From NCBI RefSeq assembly GCF_019710635.1, contig NZ_JAIFZS010000025.1, positions 96,262-160,261 of the forward strand: a stretch of DNA of 64,000 nt, given 5' to 3'. The stretch comes from Mycolicibacterium xanthum. Its GTDB lineage: Bacteria > Actinomycetota > Actinomycetes > Mycobacteriales > Mycobacteriaceae. How positions within the stretch are numbered: the stretch's first letter is position 1; every line of letters begins with the position of its first letter. Shown one piece after another: positions 63,729 to 64,000 of this stretch. A program made the position numbers and the translations under genes. Under the pieces are notes generated by a model. It had not been told where the DNA came from and ran no database searches. It saw only the letters and a program-made list of their open reading frames with translations.

Positions 63729-64000
63729 GTGCAAGATCCGCATATGGTATTCCGTGCCGTGTTCGCGCTGAACGCTGTTTTCGCATCGCTTGCATGGTGT
63801 ATGGCGAGGCCGAACTGGGCTTCGATCCTCGCCGTGGTTGTGTCTGCCGCGCTGTGGCCAGCCGCCAATGAGGTGTTCGAGGGACGCATCCTTCTCACTC
63901 TCACCCCTGACAACGGCGTCACGACGTACGACCTGCTTTCCGTGGTGGCGGCCGCTGTCGCGGCTGTCCAAGCGACCAGGTTGATCATGTCCCGGACACG
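63729..64000 (+). CDS. Membrane protein, N-terminal part only
   Basis: 90 codons from GTG 63729 run off the right edge. Residues about 6-25 and 32-48 are hydrophobic helices (MVFRAVFALNAVFASLAW, ILAVVVSAALWPAAN), followed by a polar loop (RILLTLTPDNGVTTYDLL) and a third helix. No family can be named from this part. Start supported by the leaderless pattern. Confidence 0.55.
   Translation, partial: MQDPHMVFRAVFALNAVFASLAWCMARPNWASILAVVVSAALWPAANEVFEGRILLTLTPDNGVTTYDLLSVVAAAVAAVQATRLIMSRT

Overview
The window is high-GC DNA from a mycobacterium, most likely a rapid grower of the Mycolicibacterium type. From about 12.5 kb to 46 kb the gene order closely follows, in inverted orientation, the M. 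tuberculosis block Rv2708c to about Rv2668 (recalled, not searched): sigA, ppgK, suhB, cei, dut, ceoB/ceoC, dxs, hemE-hemY-chdC, msrB and aftC. GTG and TTG starts are common. Many genes have a TANNNT hexamer 6-8 nt upstream of the start codon and no ribosome binding site, which is the mycobacterial leaderless signature.

Region 1 (1-12.4 kb) is accessory. After a DUF2510/RDD membrane-protein pair that looks frameshifted, there is an envelope locus. Rightmost is a LuxR-type regulator reading leftward. It is followed by a proline-rich single-pass membrane protein, a DUF4255 (Pvc16/Afp16-type) protein, an AAA+ ATPase of the kind found beside contractile injection systems (Afp15-like), and a zinc-ribbon protein with Ig-like repeats and a membrane tail. 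Three genes converge on this operon: a secreted M23-transglycosylase-NlpC/P60 protein, a lipoprotein and an RsiV-like (DUF3298) protein. A second lipoprotein, paralogous to the first, sits on the far side. No sheath, tube or baseplate gene is present, so this is either a remnant or a pared-down relative of an extracellular contractile injection system. It is the best candidate for an undescribed system here.

Region 2 (12.5-46 kb) is the conserved core. It holds the housekeeping sigma factor, polyphosphate glucokinase, inositol phosphatase, dUTPase, potassium regulation (CeoB/CeoC with a KimA-like permease), an rRNA/tRNA methyltransferase, NhaA, DXS, RNase D, the coproporphyrin-dependent heme genes, the arabinosyltransferase AftC and a RibD-like reductase. 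Notable small-scale features are a 38-bp tandem repeat encoding two coupled minicistrons between ceoB and ceoC, a perfect CRP-type palindrome between cei and the DUF4193 gene, and a symmetric divergent promoter at dut.

Region 3 (46-64 kb) is variable again. It contains a methanethiol oxidase, an acyl-CoA dehydrogenase, a potassium-channel protein, two large convergent adenylate-cyclase/ATPase/TPR-like paralogues flanking a DUF1508 gene that lacks a normal start codon, a class II aldolase-like gene, a DUF389 membrane protein, a MarR regulator and several decayed genes (a SHOCT-domain gene with a nonsense codon and a metallo-beta-lactamase-fold gene with an internal deletion). No tRNA, rRNA, CRISPR array or insertion sequence was recognised.
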